From assembly GCF_000380105.1 (NCBI RefSeq), contig NZ_KB904450.1:1-62083 (forward strand): a stretch of DNA of 62,083 nucleotides. The letters are read 5' to 3'. Of this stretch, positions 62,004-62,083 are shown piece after piece. The first letter of the stretch is position 1, and every line of letters begins with the position of its first letter. The notes beneath the pieces are model-generated. The model was not told the DNA's origin. It did no database searches and saw only the letters and a program-made list of their open reading frames with translations. Made by a program: the position numbers and the translations under genes. The DNA comes from Streptococcus orisratti DSM 15617 (GTDB lineage: Bacteria > Bacillota > Bacilli > Lactobacillales > Streptococcaceae).

Positions 62004-62083
62004 ATGGCATATTCATTAGATTTTCGTAAAAAAGTTCTCGCCTATTGTAAACGAACAGGTAGTATCACAGAAGCATCAGATGT
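62004..62083 (+). mobile_element. IS630-family transposase, N-terminal fragment (cut by window end)
   Basis: ATG 62004 opens MAYSLDFRKKVLAYCKRTGS then ITEASD, the helix-turn-helix start of IS630-type (IS630-Spn1-like) transposases. The frame runs off the window. IS630 elements use TA targets and are thought to mobilise RUP elements in pneumococci, which is relevant to the 104-bp repeats seen here. Confidence 0.85.

Overview
The window is a chromosomal segment of a low-GC Firmicute. Gene content and order point to Streptococcus: an ATP synthase operon ordered c-a-b-delta-alpha-gamma-beta-epsilon, a GlnP with two fused binding domains, ligA-dgkB-pulA next to a full glycogen operon, a pepS/DUF4044/obg cluster and an LPXTG surface-protein tail. 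The salivarius group (S. salivarius, S. vestibularis, S. thermophilus) is my best guess; this is an inference from gene recall, not a database result. I saw no rRNA, tRNA or CRISPR array.

Layout. 1-2700: tail of a cell-wall-anchored protein, a MarR regulator with an NADPH:FMN reductase-like gene (both next to a shared palindromic operator), and a DUF4931/GalT-like protein. 2970-11050: class-I amidotransferase-like hydrolase, holA, sodA, an exported serine hydrolase, a secreted orphan, queA and a short VIT-family protein. 11400-25770: ligA, dgkB, pulA and glgB-glgC-glgD-glgA-glgP. 25986-32308: the eight-gene F1Fo ATP synthase operon. 32400-39000: RsuA-type pseudouridine synthase, a frameshifted pepS, a small membrane protein, obg, a conserved 55-residue protein and an ABC-F gene behind an attenuator-like leader. 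39508-47965: glnQ-glnP, CPBP protease, uvrB, HD hydrolase, Nudix hydrolase and an orphan membrane protein. 48775-57717: the maltodextrin regulon (malX-malF-malG facing malR-malQ-malP). 57843-62083: ndk, lepA, GNAT acetyltransferase, a decayed gene, a rhodanese and the first bases of an IS630-type transposase.

Carbohydrate logic. MalXFG imports maltodextrins (its ATPase is not in the window), MalQ and MalP process them, and the glg operon plus PulA stores and releases glucose as glycogen. LacI-type operators lie inside the malX and malQ promoters, so MalR (possibly with CcpA) should control both arms.

The intergenic regions carry three families of small hairpin-rich repeats. One is a 104-bp RUP-like element present in four identical copies, one of which supplies the stop codon of the ABC-F gene. 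Less ordinary features are the ABC-F leader (a three-codon upstream ORF followed by a terminator touching the gene's ribosome binding site), a 30-bp perfect palindrome between malX and malF, three probable leaderless mRNAs, an A8-tract frameshift in pepS, and a remnant in which three TAG stops are each one C-to-T change from a Gln codon. No wholly new multi-gene system is evident; the ABC-F leader and the repeat families are the best candidates for further work.
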